This document shows, one piece after another, positions 1-12,071 of a DNA stretch of 64,000 nucleotides. Position numbers and translations under genes: made by a program. Source of the stretch: Pogostemon cablin (Eukaryota > Streptophyta > Magnoliopsida > Lamiales > Lamiaceae); contig CM043013.1 of the NCBI GenBank assembly GCA_023678885.1, positions 25,142,791 to 25,206,790 on the forward strand, given 5' to 3'. Below the pieces are notes generated by a model. That model searched no databases. It worked only from the letters and a program-made list of their open reading frames with translations, and had not been told where the DNA came from. The stretch's first letter is position 1. Each line of letters opens with the position of its first letter.

Positions 1-681
1 CTATAGCCAAGCATGCAGCCACGAGTTTCGCCTCTAGCGAAAATCCATAACTGAATCCACTTGTAAAGCATCCCATAGGGAATCCCCTGGAGTTTCTGAA
101 TACGCCACCCCCTGATATGTTTCCTGGTGCCCCTGCAGCATGACCATTGGTGTTGACCTTCACCCAACCGGGTAGAGGAGGTCTCCATTGAACCGGTATC
201 ACACGAGGTGCTTTCCTGGCTACCCCTTGCAGACCAAAATATCTCAAAGTGGTAAGATCCTCAATCGTGTTGTGCATGCTGCCCAAGTTAAAATTGTTGC
301 CTTCTCTAATGATCGGCATTAGTGTTGTTGTAATGCCTGATGCTCTTGCTTTCTTATCAGTGCCATCCTCTTTACACCCTACATAGACAGCCGTATTTCG
401 TTCCTGCCAAATAGTCCACACATAGGATACTATAGCCAATCTCCATAGGGAAGTGATTTGCTTACTTTCGTTGACATTCATTCCCTGCATCAGAAATCCG
501 GTGAAAGGCTGTTCCAAACTGATTCTGTCTCTAAACGCAAACCCTGCAAGCATTTTCTTCAAAATTGCAGTAGATATATGACATCCAAGCATGATATGAT
601 CTAAGGTATCCCCACCCTCCTTGCATAAAGAACATCTAGAAGGTCCCCTGAAGCCCCGGCCTTGCACTACCTCCCATGTGT
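1..681 (-). pseudogene. LINE ORF2 C-terminal part: zinc-binding and RNase H domains
   Basis: Read on the minus strand, bases 681-560 give a zinc-binding segment (CSLCKEGGDTLDHIML) typical of the reverse-transcriptase zinc-binding domain. Further on, about 210-1 gives the start of an RNase H domain (PPLPGWVKVNTNGHAAG, then GGGVFRNSRGFPMGC, then EAKLVAACLAI). In the usual family motif the first catalytic Asp is in NTDG; here the codon gives Asn (NTNG), a loss of a key residue. The segment continues the ORF2 that resumes at 8,925 on the other side of the copia element. It runs off the left edge. Confidence 0.85.
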
Positions 682-2083
682 TGTTGGCGCTTGGATCGTT
701 TGGTTAACGTGACCCGTTAGGGATTCATATGTTTCTATCACAGAGGAAGCAATAAATCATAAAAATGATTACCGTTCACCAAGGTATGTTGAGGAAGATT
801 GATTCTCGCAGGCAGCCTGCGCAGTCCTATGAGAATGATCATAACTTCCTCGTCTGATGTCAGAATTGAGTGATCTTTGCGTTCAGACGATCCTCTCTTC
901 AACAGCTTTCCGTCAGTATATTAATCATCAAATTCTGAGTACTTTACGATTTTATATAAATTTCTCAAGGCGGCAGACAGCAGCAGCAAACTACCTTCTG
1001 ATTTTCTGCCGTATGTCCCAAGTCCGATCTCGACGTCGTGTGGGCGACGATCTACGAGACCTCCTCAATCTGCTCTCAACCCTCATCACACGTGAATAAT
1101 CAGTTAGATTAGATTAGATTATATTAGGGTTCCAGATAAGGTGAGGTGACTTATATACATGGGCTACAGCAGGGACCAGGAGGAGAAATTGGGTTGGGCC
1201 TCCATTGGGCTTAAGTATCCAAGCTTAGCCCAAAGCTTATACTTAAGTCCAATAATAATAATATATTCCACTAAAATATTATTATTGCACTACCGTACCA
1301 ATCCCAAAATTACGTTTTGGGCTCCTTCTTATTATGAGCCCGTTAGTCTCCCCATGTTTAAGATATACAATGTCCATTAATTAATTTAAGTTACTGACAA
1401 CTCAATTAAATAATATCTCATCCAAGAGTAGTACCACTCAACCTCATTATCATGCCGGAATAAATTCCACCTACAGGATTTACATGATAATCCTTATGAG
1501 CTCCTCAAGGGGACATCATCAACCTATGACGGACACGGATTCCTTCTACAATCAACAGCATACTATAGAGACAGCACTATTTCCCAACTCATCGAGTTTG
1601 TTGATTTAATTACATGTAAATCTCACCCATTGATGAATCAAAGAAATACATACTGCCCTACGTGTCGAGGTTATTGTATAGGAATTAAGAGCACGAACTT
1701 CCATAATAACTGAGATCAAGTTTCCTATAAGTCAGTATAAGTCGAACGATCTCAAGCGGTCCTGCTCAAAACACACAAGTGCACTAATGTGATTCTATAG
1801 CCAAGATAAGCTAATACCAAACCACACTACAACCATCCCGATAGAGAGTTCCAGTCTATCTCGGTTGTGAGCATCTGTTTATACTTTATAAGGAAATCGA
1901 TAATATGATCTTCCGCGTGTTGTCGCACAACATATTATCTACAGTATAAAGTAAGTGGACTATTGCATCGAACATATGAATAAATTATAAGATGCAATCA
2001 TTTGATCATATGATTCTCATTTCAAATTAATTGTTATAACATTATTCATACAAAAAGCTAGACTTTTAGTATACAATCCAACA
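682..2083 (-). repeat. Copia 3' LTR
   Basis: Starts TGTTGGCGCTTGG and ends ATCCAACA on the plus strand; aligns along its length with 7,527-8,924. The 73-codon open frame inside it (about 1,159-1,380) occurs in both LTRs and looks like chance coding in U3/R sequence. Confidence 0.92.
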
Positions 2084-2094
2084 ATCTCCCACTT
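2084..2094 (-). other. Polypurine tract of the copia element
   Basis: The minus strand reads AAGTGGGAGAT directly before the LTR start TGTTGG. This is the typical copia plus-strand primer site and confirms orientation. Confidence 0.85.
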
Positions 2095-2099
2095 ATACT

Positions 2100-4700
2100 A
2101 AAAGACTATGTTGTCATGTCTTCCGCCATACATCTGATTTCCACTCCCACTACACGACCATCAAAAGCTCTCGCCTTAAGGTCCTTATAAATAGATTTAC
2201 TAGGTTATCATCCGATGCACGACAACAACCTTCCCCTCATCATATGATTTCTCGTAACAGGTGGTACTTGCACTACATGTGTTTAATTGTCTTATGGGCT
2301 CGTGATTCCTTCAAGTTTGCAACTGCACCAATATCATCAATATAAATTGTGATATCCTTGGGCAAACTTAGAAACACTTCGAAGTCCATCTTGAAGTTTC
2401 TAGAGTCATACAGATACTTTGGCTGCCTCATAGGCTCCAATTTATCATCTTTCCATGATGGAGTCCAGAGTCTGAAATATATTTCTATATAACACTCCTC
2501 CACATTATGACTCAACTTCCTAAAATTAAATGCATAACCTTTGAGGTGGATTTACTGCCGTCCCTATCTAATTTGAAAAATCTGAATCTATGTAACTCAT
2601 AAGAAGCAGCGAATCTGTCCGGTAAGCCTACATATAATTTCTAGTCCTTTTCAGGTACATAAGTATATGTCTTACCACAATTCAACATTCTTATTTTGGG
2701 TTACCTTGATACCCACTGTTCATGCCATCGGCAAAATAGATATACAATCTCGTGCATAGCATTCCTTAGATTAAGCTTCCTCATTTGCCGAAGCATAAGG
2801 AACCGCTTTCATCTTCTTTATCTACTTTTGTGTCACAAGACACATTCACTTAGATAAATTCACATGCTAAACGAGTAAGGATCGTATCATTATATGAAAC
2901 TTGAGATAAGCATAACATCCTTTCTTGTGATCCATATTACCGTGATCAAAAGGATATTTTTGCTCTTCTTAAGTCCTTCATCTCATACCGCTTTATCAAC
3001 CATACCCATACGCCCGACAATACTCTTTCATTGTCTCCAATGAGCAAGATACTATCTACGTATAGTACAAGAAATACCACCACGTTTTCATCACTATTTT
3101 CAATACACAAGACCCATCCGATCATTATTTAGATCCATGTCACTGGATTACCTCATCAAAACGGATGTTTCATGATCTTGAAGCCTGCTTTAGTCCATGA
3201 ATGGACACTTTTAAGCTTACTATCACAATGCTCTTAGCTTTTTGCAATGAATCACTCTGGTTGCTTCACATGGATGTTTCCCTTAAGACTTCCAATCAGG
3301 AAAGCTGTCTCGACATCTATTTGTTATCCCTCATATTTCATATGAGTAGAAATAAATAAAAGAGTCCGGATCAAATTAGGCATAGCTACCGGCGAACATG
3401 TTTTCTCATAATCGAACCCTTTCTTTCTGAGTATACCTTTTCGCAACAAGCTTGCTTCCAAGGTTTTCACCTTATTCTATGATCCTCTTTTATTCTTGCA
3501 TGCCCGCTTCCAATGGCTTTTACGCCATTTAGTGGTTCAACAAGCATCCAGACCTAATTTAAAATCCATCGATTCTATTTTAATATTCATTGCACTTTGC
3601 TAGGATTTGGCATTTCTAACTTGTAGTGCTTCGTCGTATCCGTGGGTCCATTTCATATTTGCGAGGGACCAAGTCTCACGACTTTCCCAAAACATGTATC
3701 TTACAAGTTGTCGAAGAACCCTCCCACTACGACAAGGCACTACATGCAATTATGTATCAGACGTGACACGCGTTGCAGTTTACCTTGTGGTATATCCTCT
3801 TGTACAATTGGTACTTATACTTTGTATTTTTCCCTCTCACTTCCTTTAGAATAATTTATACATGGGTTTATGATTTAATACATAGTTTCTTTCCAAAAAT
3901 CTAGTGTTTGTGTTAACAATCACCCTTCGATCTTTTAGACTAAATAAATCACCTTCATTTTTATAGCATATCCCACAAACAGACAAACATTCAAATGAAT
4001 TACTGTTTCTAGGGCTTATCCATAAAATGAATTAAGTAATTCCAAATAATTCATCATCTATCTAATCATTACCATAAGAGTCTTATTCCTTCTATCCACC
4101 ACACCATTCAGCTGGGGCATGCCCGGTGTAGACCACTTGAGATTTAATCTCAACCTCTGATTAATAGCTCCTAACTATCCTAAGAGGTACTCGTAATGAT
4201 GATTAAATCGTCATTACTTGATATATTTTTCATGACGTTTCACTGTACCAGCCTTGCAATTCTTGAATTAATCAAAGAACTTAGACATGCAGTGCATCAA
4301 ATAAATATATCGGTATCTAGAATAATCATCGATTGACGAATATTCATATCCACCTCTCATCCGGACAATCTTAGGACCACATAAATCATAATGAACTAAT
4401 TCCAACATATATATCTTTGGTTCTGCACCCCTTTGCCTTGAAAAAGCAATTAGTCATTTTTACTCCCAAGCAAGACTAAAAAGTCAGATAGTTTTCACTT
4501 CAGATAAACCTAAGGGTCTATCGGCTATCAACTTTTGAATCCTACTTAAGTAAAATGATCTAGTCTTAGATGCCAAATATATGTTTAGTTCATATCCGAA
4601 GGTATCTTTCTCTTACTAAGATTAGAAGATTCATTATTAATTACTATTTGTTGCATCTGCGGAATATACATGATTTAAGAGTATACAAATTATTCACCAA
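2100..4700 (-). pseudogene. Copia pol relic: integrase, reverse transcriptase, RNase H
   Basis: No long frame survives, but minus-strand fragments line up in copia order. About 4,080-4,150 reads like the end of the integrase core (TPGMPQLNGVVDRRNKTL). About 3,600-3,760 matches the pre-RT stretch (RSGRVLRQLVRYMFW). About 3,390-3,440 matches the start of RT (KGYSQKEGFDYEKT). About 3,040-3,075 carries the catalytic box as LYVDSILLIGDN, where the second Asp of YVDD is Ser. About 2,280-2,350 matches RNase H (ITIYIDDIGAVANLKESR). Many stops and frameshifts show it is nonfunctional. Confidence 0.8.
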
Positions 4701-6535
4701 CGTACAATAACAGATTACAACTCTATCCTTCATTATAATGACCATGTCATTTAAATGAAATGGAGTATCCATCTATTAATGCATAGAAACCGAAATCAAA
4801 TTCTTTCTATGAAAACGTACGTAAAACAATTTCTCATAATCAAACGTCTACTCATATCATTAGATAAATAGACAACTCCCACTGCAATAGCCACTACTCT
4901 TGTAGTTTTACCCATGTCATAACAATCTTATCCTCACTTAGTAATAAACATTTAGTGATTCTAGTATCTACACACTTCGTGTCAGTAAATGCCATCACTA
5001 ATCATGTTTTAAACAACTAGTGAATAAGATATAAAACTTGTTCACATTATGATGAAAATGGCTTTCATTTGCCACATGTTTTGCCAGAAGTTTTCCACCA
5101 TATACATCCTATTGTAATTCAGGTGGAACTTACTCAAAAACATCTAGGCAATTCACGAATAATTAAATTGATCTAGGTTTCCCTTCAATTTATACTCCAT
5201 GCTTTCCCAATTCATTCATCAAATTAAATCATGATATTCTTCCTTTTAACTTACTCAAGTATCCGAAGAGTTACATGAGACCATCATATTTCTATGAACC
5301 TCTCATCTCTTCACTAGAGACTTTAATAGGCATCATGAGACGTCCCTTGTGAGAACACACATGTATTTTCTTAAGCAGTAAAATTCAAAACCAAGATTCT
5401 TTTCTAATTATCTAATTTGGACAAGTAAATATAATTTCTTTTGGTTAATAATATGTGAGATAAAACCATTTGAAAATCAGAGAATCACAAATTAATTTAC
5501 CGATCAAAACTTCAAATTTTATCCTTTTATATTGATTACCTCAAAACAATATAAAAATAAAATTCACCGACATCTCAAGCACCGTGAGTCTGCAAGCCAC
5601 ATTAGTGTGGACGTTTACAAACCCGAACATTTACAAGAGAAGGTTTTACCCATTAATTTTATTTGTCAACCTAACTTTATGACAAAATAATTAATAGTCG
5701 GTTCCTCTTTAGCCATGCAAATAATAGCAGTGACTCCGTTGGGGAGGATACTAATTATTTACACCTAAGTGTACACCATTATTTGATCCCAAGTCCACTG
5801 CGCGAGCTTGTGTGCCTTACAGTTGGAGAAGTACACACGCGCTCGGATAGCTTCCTACAATCATCAATTATAAGTTTGTACCAGTGAGCCCCACATAAAC
5901 TCATCCGTTAGGGAGGAATGCCTATTGCCAACATGCAAGTTCATGTGCCACATTACAAACAATAATTATGTAATGAAGTCTGTACCAGTGATCCGTGAAT
6001 AAACTCATCCGTTAGGGAGGAAGGCCTATTGCCAATACGCAAGATTACTCACATCACTTACAAACCAATAATGGAGGCAGCGGGAATTTTTACCAATCCC
6101 CTCTCCCTCTTAGTTATTTAAGACCGAGGGTTTTTACATGCATATAATATTTCAGAATAAAATATGCAACCTAGCATGCTCATACTTCCAAATATATAAC
6201 AATAATTGTCCAATAAAACAATTATAGCAGTTATATATAAGGAAATAAATTGCCAAAAATAAGTTGACTTGATCAACACTCCAACATACATGCATATAAT
6301 ATACCAAATATAATACGCAATCTAGCATGTTTCTATTTAAGGCAATAAATCATAGAGAATCATGCATACATATATAACAATAATCAATTAATAAATCAAT
6401 TATAACAGTTATATAATAGCGAATTCGATTGTTCGCCACCAATCACGAATGCGGACAACTGCGATGGGGATCGACCTCCCTGCAGCCTGCTGCACCACTC
6501 TGGCACCCTGCCCGATCATATTGTGAAGACTCACG
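4701..6535 (-). other. Copia internal region, gag/protease part unrecognisable
   Basis: By position this should hold gag and protease, but I find no convincing domain on either strand. A segment of roughly 100 bp is duplicated in tandem at about 5,878-6,060; both copies share AAACTCATCCGTTAGGGAGG followed by CCTATTGCC. The rest is AT-rich and decayed. Confidence 0.6.
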
Positions 6536-6895
6536 CGGAACCTAATGCAGACTAGTCGAACTTGATGCAAACCCGCTCGAACCTAGTGCAGAGTCGATCG
6601 AACCTGATGCAGACCAATCAAACCTGATGCAAATCCGCTCGAACCTGGTGTAGCATCAATCGAACCTGATGCAGACCAATCGAACCTGATACAAATCCGC
6701 TCGAACCTGGTACAGCATCGATTGAACCTGATGTAGACCAATCGAACCTGATGCAAATCCCCTCGAACCTGGTGTAGCATCAATCGAACCTGATGCAGAC
6801 CAATCGAACCTGATACAAATCCGCTCGAACCTGGTATAGCATCGATCGAACCTGATGTAGACCAATCGAACCTGATGCAAATCCACTCGAACTGT
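6536..6895 (-). repeat. 62-bp tandem array in the copia 5' leader
   Basis: The phrase AGACCAAT recurs at 6,611, 6,673, 6,735, 6,797 and 6,859, exactly 62 bp apart. Each 62-bp unit is built of three sub-units of 20, 21 and 21 bp, each holding CGAACCTG (CAGGTTCG on the minus strand). One more diverged unit precedes 6,600. Because 62 is not a multiple of 3, the unit stays open in more than one frame; the 107- and 76-codon minus-strand frames here are products of the repeat, not genes. Confidence 0.93.
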
Positions 6896-7512
6896 CGCTC
6901 GTCCAAGGGCCTACTTGCACGGAATCAAGTTCAGCCCAACGTGCAACATCAAACTACACTAACTTTCGTTCAGGGTTCGCAACCGTAGGAACCTGGAAAT
7001 CCAATCTCCACCGTCCAGAATCTACGCCTGTGAGTTTTGAACATGCTGTCCAAATTACAGGTCGATCCAACGGTTAGATTGTGAGAAATAGCTCTTTTTC
7101 CTCGACTGCGCAGAATAGAATCGCCAAAAAACTGCTTCTATTTTCGGCGTATTCCCGACTACAAAAAGCTCCAAATACGATCTTCACCGTTCAGAATGTA
7201 CATCCAAAAATTTAAACGTACTGACCAAAAATCAGCCTGATCCGACGGTTGAAACTCCTGTTATTGCCTCTGCAATATCACTGCGCTGGATTTTCTCTCA
7301 ATTTCTTCCTTCCATGTGAAATTGACGAACAGTTTTCGTCGAATCCTCTCACACACAACCATCAACGAACAGATATGATATAGGGTATATTTAACATAGG
7401 GATATTCATGGTTTGCACAGTAAAACCAAAACCCTAAACATGCGATCCTAATTTGGAAAAATTAATCACATAAACCCTAGCCTAACGTGTCACGCTACAC
7501 CACGAAACCGAA
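6896..7512 (-). other. Copia leader between tandem array and primer-binding site
   Basis: No gene seen. A segment is present twice in diverged form: about 6,990-7,090 (CACCGTCCAGAATCTACG, later GATCCAACGGTTAGA) and about 7,175-7,255 (CACCGTTCAGAATGTACA, later GATCCGACGGTTGAA). Confidence 0.6.
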
Positions 7513-7524
7513 GCTCTGATACCA
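7513..7524 (-). other. Primer-binding site, initiator tRNA-Met
   Basis: The minus strand reads TGGTATCAGAGC two bases inside the right LTR. This complements the 3' end of plant initiator tRNA-Met and marks the right LTR as the 5' LTR. Confidence 0.93.
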
Positions 7525-7526
7525 AT

Positions 7527-8924
7527 TGTTGGAGCTTGGATTATTTGGTTAACGTGACCCGTTAGGGATTCATACGTTTCTATCATAGCGGAAGCAATAA
7601 ATCATAGAAACGATTACCGTTCACCAAGGTATGTTGAGGAAGATTGATTCTCGCAGGCAGTCTGCGCAGTCCCACGAGAATGACCATAACTTCCTCGTCT
7701 GATGTCAGAATTGAGTGATCTTTAAGTTCAGACGATTCTCTCTTCGACGACTTTCCGTCAGTTTATTGATCATCAAATTCTGAGAAATTTACAATTTTAT
7801 ATAAATTTCACAAGGCGGCAGATAGCAGCAGCAAACTACCTTCTGATCTTCTGCCGCATGTCCCAAGTCTGATCTCGACGTCGTATGGACGACGATCTAT
7901 GAGACCTCCTCAATCTGCTCTCAACCCTCATCACACGTGAATAATCAGTTAGATTAGATTAGATTAGGGTTCCAGATAAGGTGAGGTGACTTATATACAT
8001 GGGCTACAGCAGGGACCAAGAGGAGAAATTGGGTTGGGCCTCCATTGGGCTTAAGTATCCAAGCTTAGCCCAAAGCTTATACTTAAGTCTAATAATAATA
8101 ATATATTCCACTAAAATATTATTATTACACTACCGTACCAATCCCAAAATTATGTTTTGGGCTCCTTCTTATTATGAGCCCGTTAGTCTCCCCATGTTTA
8201 AGATATACAATGTCCATTAATTAATTTAAGTTACTGACAACTCAAATAATTAATATCTCATCCAAGAGTAGTACCACTCAACCTCATTATCATGCCGGAA
8301 TAAATTCCACCTGCAGGATTTACTTGATAATCCTTATGAGCTCCTCAAGGGGACATCATCAACCTATGACAGACACGGATTCCTTCTACAATCAACAGCA
8401 CACCATAGAGACAGCACTATTTCCCAACTCATCGAGTTTGTTGATTTAATTACATGTAAATCTCACCCATTGATGAATCAAAGAAATACATACTACCCTA
8501 CGTGTCGAGGTTATTGTATAGGGATTAAGAGCACGAACTTCCATAATAACTGAGATCAAGTTCTCCTATAAGTCAGTATAAGTCGAACGATCTCAAGCGG
8601 TCCTGCTCAATACACACAAGTGCACTAATGTGATTCTATAGCCAAGACAAGCTAATACCAAACCACACTACAACCATCCCGATAGAGAGTCCCCGTCTAT
8701 CTCGGTTGTGAGCATCTGTTTATACTTTATAAGGAAACCGATAATATGATCTTCCGCGTGTTGTCGCACAACATATTATCTACTGTATAAAGTAAGTGGA
8801 CTATTGCATCGAACATATGAATAAATTATAAGATGCAATCATTTGATCATATGATTCTCATTTCAAATTAATTGTTATAATATTATTCATACAAAAATCT
8901 AGACTTTTAGCATACAATCCAACA
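7527..8924 (-). repeat. Copia 5' LTR
   Basis: Starts TGTTGGAGC and ends ATCCAACA on the plus strand; 1,398 bp against 1,402 bp for the other LTR. Followed directly by the resumed LINE at 8,925. Confidence 0.92.
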
Positions 8925-11900
8925 GTGAGAACGCCCCTGATCGCTTTCCACATCGTAATTGATCTTCTATTTTATATGTATTTTGCCCAAATCCAGGAAC
9001 CCCAATTCGGCTCAATAAAAGTTTGTCTCGCATGCATGTACTCCACCTTTGCCGATATTCTCCCTTGAAAGGATCTCCTCCATATTCTATAATCCACCAT
9101 ATTTGGAGACATACGGGTCTCCAAGATAGCATTAACAATATGGGGGGTAACATATAGAGAAGCTCTCCGTAGTATGCCAATTGCCATCATATAGATAGTC
9201 CCCTATTGTTTGATCAAAATGATGCCCCAGCTCATGTGGAATTTCCACCATATCAGCGATAGTAGTTCCTAGCCAATTATCTAACCAAAATCTCACCTTG
9301 GAATCATATCCAACAAGCCAAATCTCATATTCCAGGAGGCGTCGTATGTGAGCAATACAAACTGCTCGAATGGAAGATGGAACATACCCTCAAATTGAGC
9401 CGCCACCGTCGAACCATCTACATTTAAGAAAAGCCATTGCTCATTTTCCCTCCAAAATATCCCAAGAAAAATTCATCAAATAAGCCTCATTCGATGCTCT
9501 CAATGATCGAACTCCCAGGCACCCCTCTGAAGTCAGACTACGCACTCTCTTCTATCCAATAGTGAAATGATGTTGTCTATTTATATTACCTGTCCATATG
9601 AAGTTTCGGCAAGCAGTCTCAATCTTCTTTATAAGATATCTTGGCCACTTATATACCATCATAACATACACAGTCGATGCAATAACTACCGAATTCACCA
9701 AATAAATTCTCCCTGCCATAGATAGAGAACCCCCTTTCCACCTTTGGAACTTGCTGATAATTTTATCTGTAGCTTGGCTGAAGTATTGAGACTTTGGAGC
9801 TCCAATGAATATAGGAGCACCGAGGTAAGTAAATGAAAATTTACCTTCTGAAATACCTAGACTGGAAAGGATTCGTCTTCTGATTATAGCCAACACATGC
9901 TATCCAAAGAACACCTTCGATTTTGTAGGATTGAACTTCTGACCCGAAGCTCTTGCATAATTCAAGAGGACATTTTTAAGACCTTCCACTGATTTCTCAT
10001 CTCCTTTGCAAAAAAGAACAATATCATCAGCATAGAAGAAAAAATGAGGAATATTTATATACCTATTAGCACGAGCAGCCGTGATAACATTCCTAGAGTT
10101 TCATGCTCAATCCACTGGCATAATACTTTTTCAGCAATGCAAAAAAGTAAGGGAGATAATGGATCACCCTGCCTGACCCCCCCTTCCACATAAAAAGAAT
10201 CCCTCTAGATTTCTATTCACCAAAACTGAGATCATGGCTGAGTGAAAAATTGAATGGATCCAGTGAATACCTGATTAAACCCCATTCTGTCCAAAACTTA
10301 CAATACAAACTCCCAGCTCAAAGTATCAAATGCTTTTTTATGTCTATTTTCAGTCCAATACTATCGCGCATAGAGTTATTTAAGCTATTAAAGCACTCTG
10401 ATGTTATCGCAATACAGTGGTGAATGCTCCTGCTTGGGATAAAACCAAACTGGTTGACACTTAGATTCTCACTTAAGATGGGGCCAAGCCTATTCGAGAA
10501 GATTTTTAGGATGATCTTGAATAGAAAATTGCACAAATTTATAGGACGAAAGTCCCCAACCCTTCTTGCTCCATCAATCTTCGAGACCAGGACAATAAAG
10601 TTACAGTTTATTCCCTTTGGCATGACTCCCGTAATAAAGAAATGTTGAATAGCCGCACATAAGTCTTTCTCAATGAAATACCAACACTTTTTGTAGAAGG
10701 AGCCACCAAAACTATCTGGACCCGGCGAGTATTAGCGGACAGTTCCATAACTTCTGTTCTGATCTCCTCTGAATTAGGGACTTTAACGAGCTTAGCGTTT
10801 TCCATGTCTCCCACGAACAGCTGAAGAAATCCCAAATTTGTATAGTCATTAACCCCAGGCTATTTCTAAAAAAGATCCATATAAAATTGAACAATGTGCT
10901 GAGAAATCTAATTTGCATCCTCTACGAGCTCCCCATCTATCTCCATACTAGAGATAGTGGCTTTGGTGCGACGAATGCGCAGCGCTCTGTGGAAAAATTC
11001 GGTGTTCCTGTCTCCCTCCTTGAGCCAAGATTTCCTATTTTTTTGATAGAAAAAGTGGCACTTCTCCAATTTTTTATTCAGGTCCACATGAGCCTCTACC
11101 TAATCAAAGAAGAGATCATCGCTATCTCTCTCTGTATCAACACGAATTTGAATATCTCTTAGTACCTCCATGGCTGAATCCACAGAATTAAAGATGTTGC
11201 CAAAATCATTCATGTTCCATTTCTTGATATCCTTTTTAAGCCGTCTAACCTTGGCGCAAAAGCACTTAAAGGGTTCCCTCTAATTGGAGCTTTCCATGAG
11301 GTTTTCGCCATCACAAAAAATCCTGTGTCCATTAACCACGTAGTCTGAAAGCGAAAAGGACGTGGCACCAAGGTGTTCATACTGCAAGAAACTAAAATGG
11401 AAGCATGGTCAGAACCATGTCGAGCCAAAGCCATCCTAGTGATGGCATCTCATCTGTCTAACAACGAATTATTAACAAGAGCCCTATCAATCTTAGAGGC
11501 CCTCACACTTCTCGTGGCAGACCAACTGACCCATGTGAATCGTGGCCACTAAAAGGGCAAGTCAGTCAACCCAGTAGTGTCCAAAAATGTACGGAATTCC
11601 TCCTACCCCATATTATTATGACCACCACCGTGCAGCCTCTCGTGATCCCAATGTAGAGTTGAAGTCCCCAACCAACATCATATTAGCCCACAAATTTGCG
11701 GCAATATCCCACCACATCTCCCTCCGGACAACATGGTTCGTATGTGCATGAATAAAGCCAAAGAGATAATTAGCAGCATTGTAAATAAAATCAAAGACCA
11801 TTATTTGTGATGTAGAGAGAACAACTTGTACCTGATAGATGTGGCTAGAGTTATAGAACATACAAATATTAGGTCGGAGTACCTCTCTAGAGTTCTGCCC

Positions 11901-12071
11901 TGCAAACTGAAGACCAAGACTCGACCAAATACGAGTGAGAATAGAGTCAAACAAGACCTTTGGTTCAGCAAGTGCCAGCCAAACTGGATTGTGTTTTCTG
12001 ATGAATACTTTGAGAGCCGATTGAGAAGCTTCCCGCCCTATGCCGCGAACATTCCAGAATAGAACTTTCAT
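8925..12071 (-). pseudogene. LINE ORF2: APE endonuclease, reverse transcriptase, zinc-binding start
   Basis: ORF2 starts with ATG at 12,071, sharing one base with the ORF1 stop (TAATG). About 12,071-11,616 is the endonuclease: KVLFWNVRGIGREA near the start and VGDFNSTLGSREA later, both APE-type motifs. A shifted frame at 11,434-11,210 carries the endonuclease end (ARHGSDHASILV, then RPFRFQTTWL). About 10,640-10,318 has the RT fingers (GARRVGDFRPINLCN) and the FGFIPSRSI box. The catalytic box FFYADDIVLF is intact at about 10,040. RT thumb follows at 9,896-9,552 (FSFTYLGAPIF, then KGGSLSMAGRIYLVNSV). About 9,300-8,925 enters the zinc-binding region (VRFWLDNW). Several frameshifts make it nonfunctional. 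It continues at 681-1. Confidence 0.87.

Larger units (their letters stand above)
682..8924 (-). mobile_element. Complete Ty1/copia LTR retrotransposon, degenerate
   Basis: Two long terminal repeats (682-2,083 and 7,527-8,924) begin TGTTGG and end CCAACA on the plus strand. The primer-binding site, TGGTATCAGAGC on the minus strand next to the right LTR, matches the 3' end of initiator tRNA-Met, the usual copia primer. A polypurine tract lies beside the left LTR. The element is therefore on the minus strand. Internal DNA (about 5.4 kb) holds relics of integrase, reverse transcriptase and RNase H. The first 100 bases of the LTRs already differ at about eight positions, so this copy is old. Its flanks share only a GTG, so I cannot see a clean 5-bp duplication. 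Confidence 0.92.

Noticed and set aside
1159..1380. 73-codon frame MGYSRDQEEKLGWASIGLKY, repeated at 7,999-8,220
   Set aside because: It occurs once in each copia LTR and is only an LTR sequence that happens to be open.
6536..6895. CRISPR-like regular repeats
   Set aside because: Units are contiguous with no unique spacers, in a plant retrotransposon; 20-21-bp sub-repeats explain the regularity.
6583..6906. 107- and 76-codon minus-strand frames (MDERQFEWICIRFDW..., MDLHQVRLVYIRF...)
   Set aside because: They are translations of the 62-bp tandem array in shifting registers; no domain, and they lie in the copia leader.
677..8929. 5-bp target duplication for the copia element
   Set aside because: Flanks are TGTGT and GTGAG; they share only GTG, so I do not claim a duplication, although the LINE frame on both sides shows this is the insertion site.
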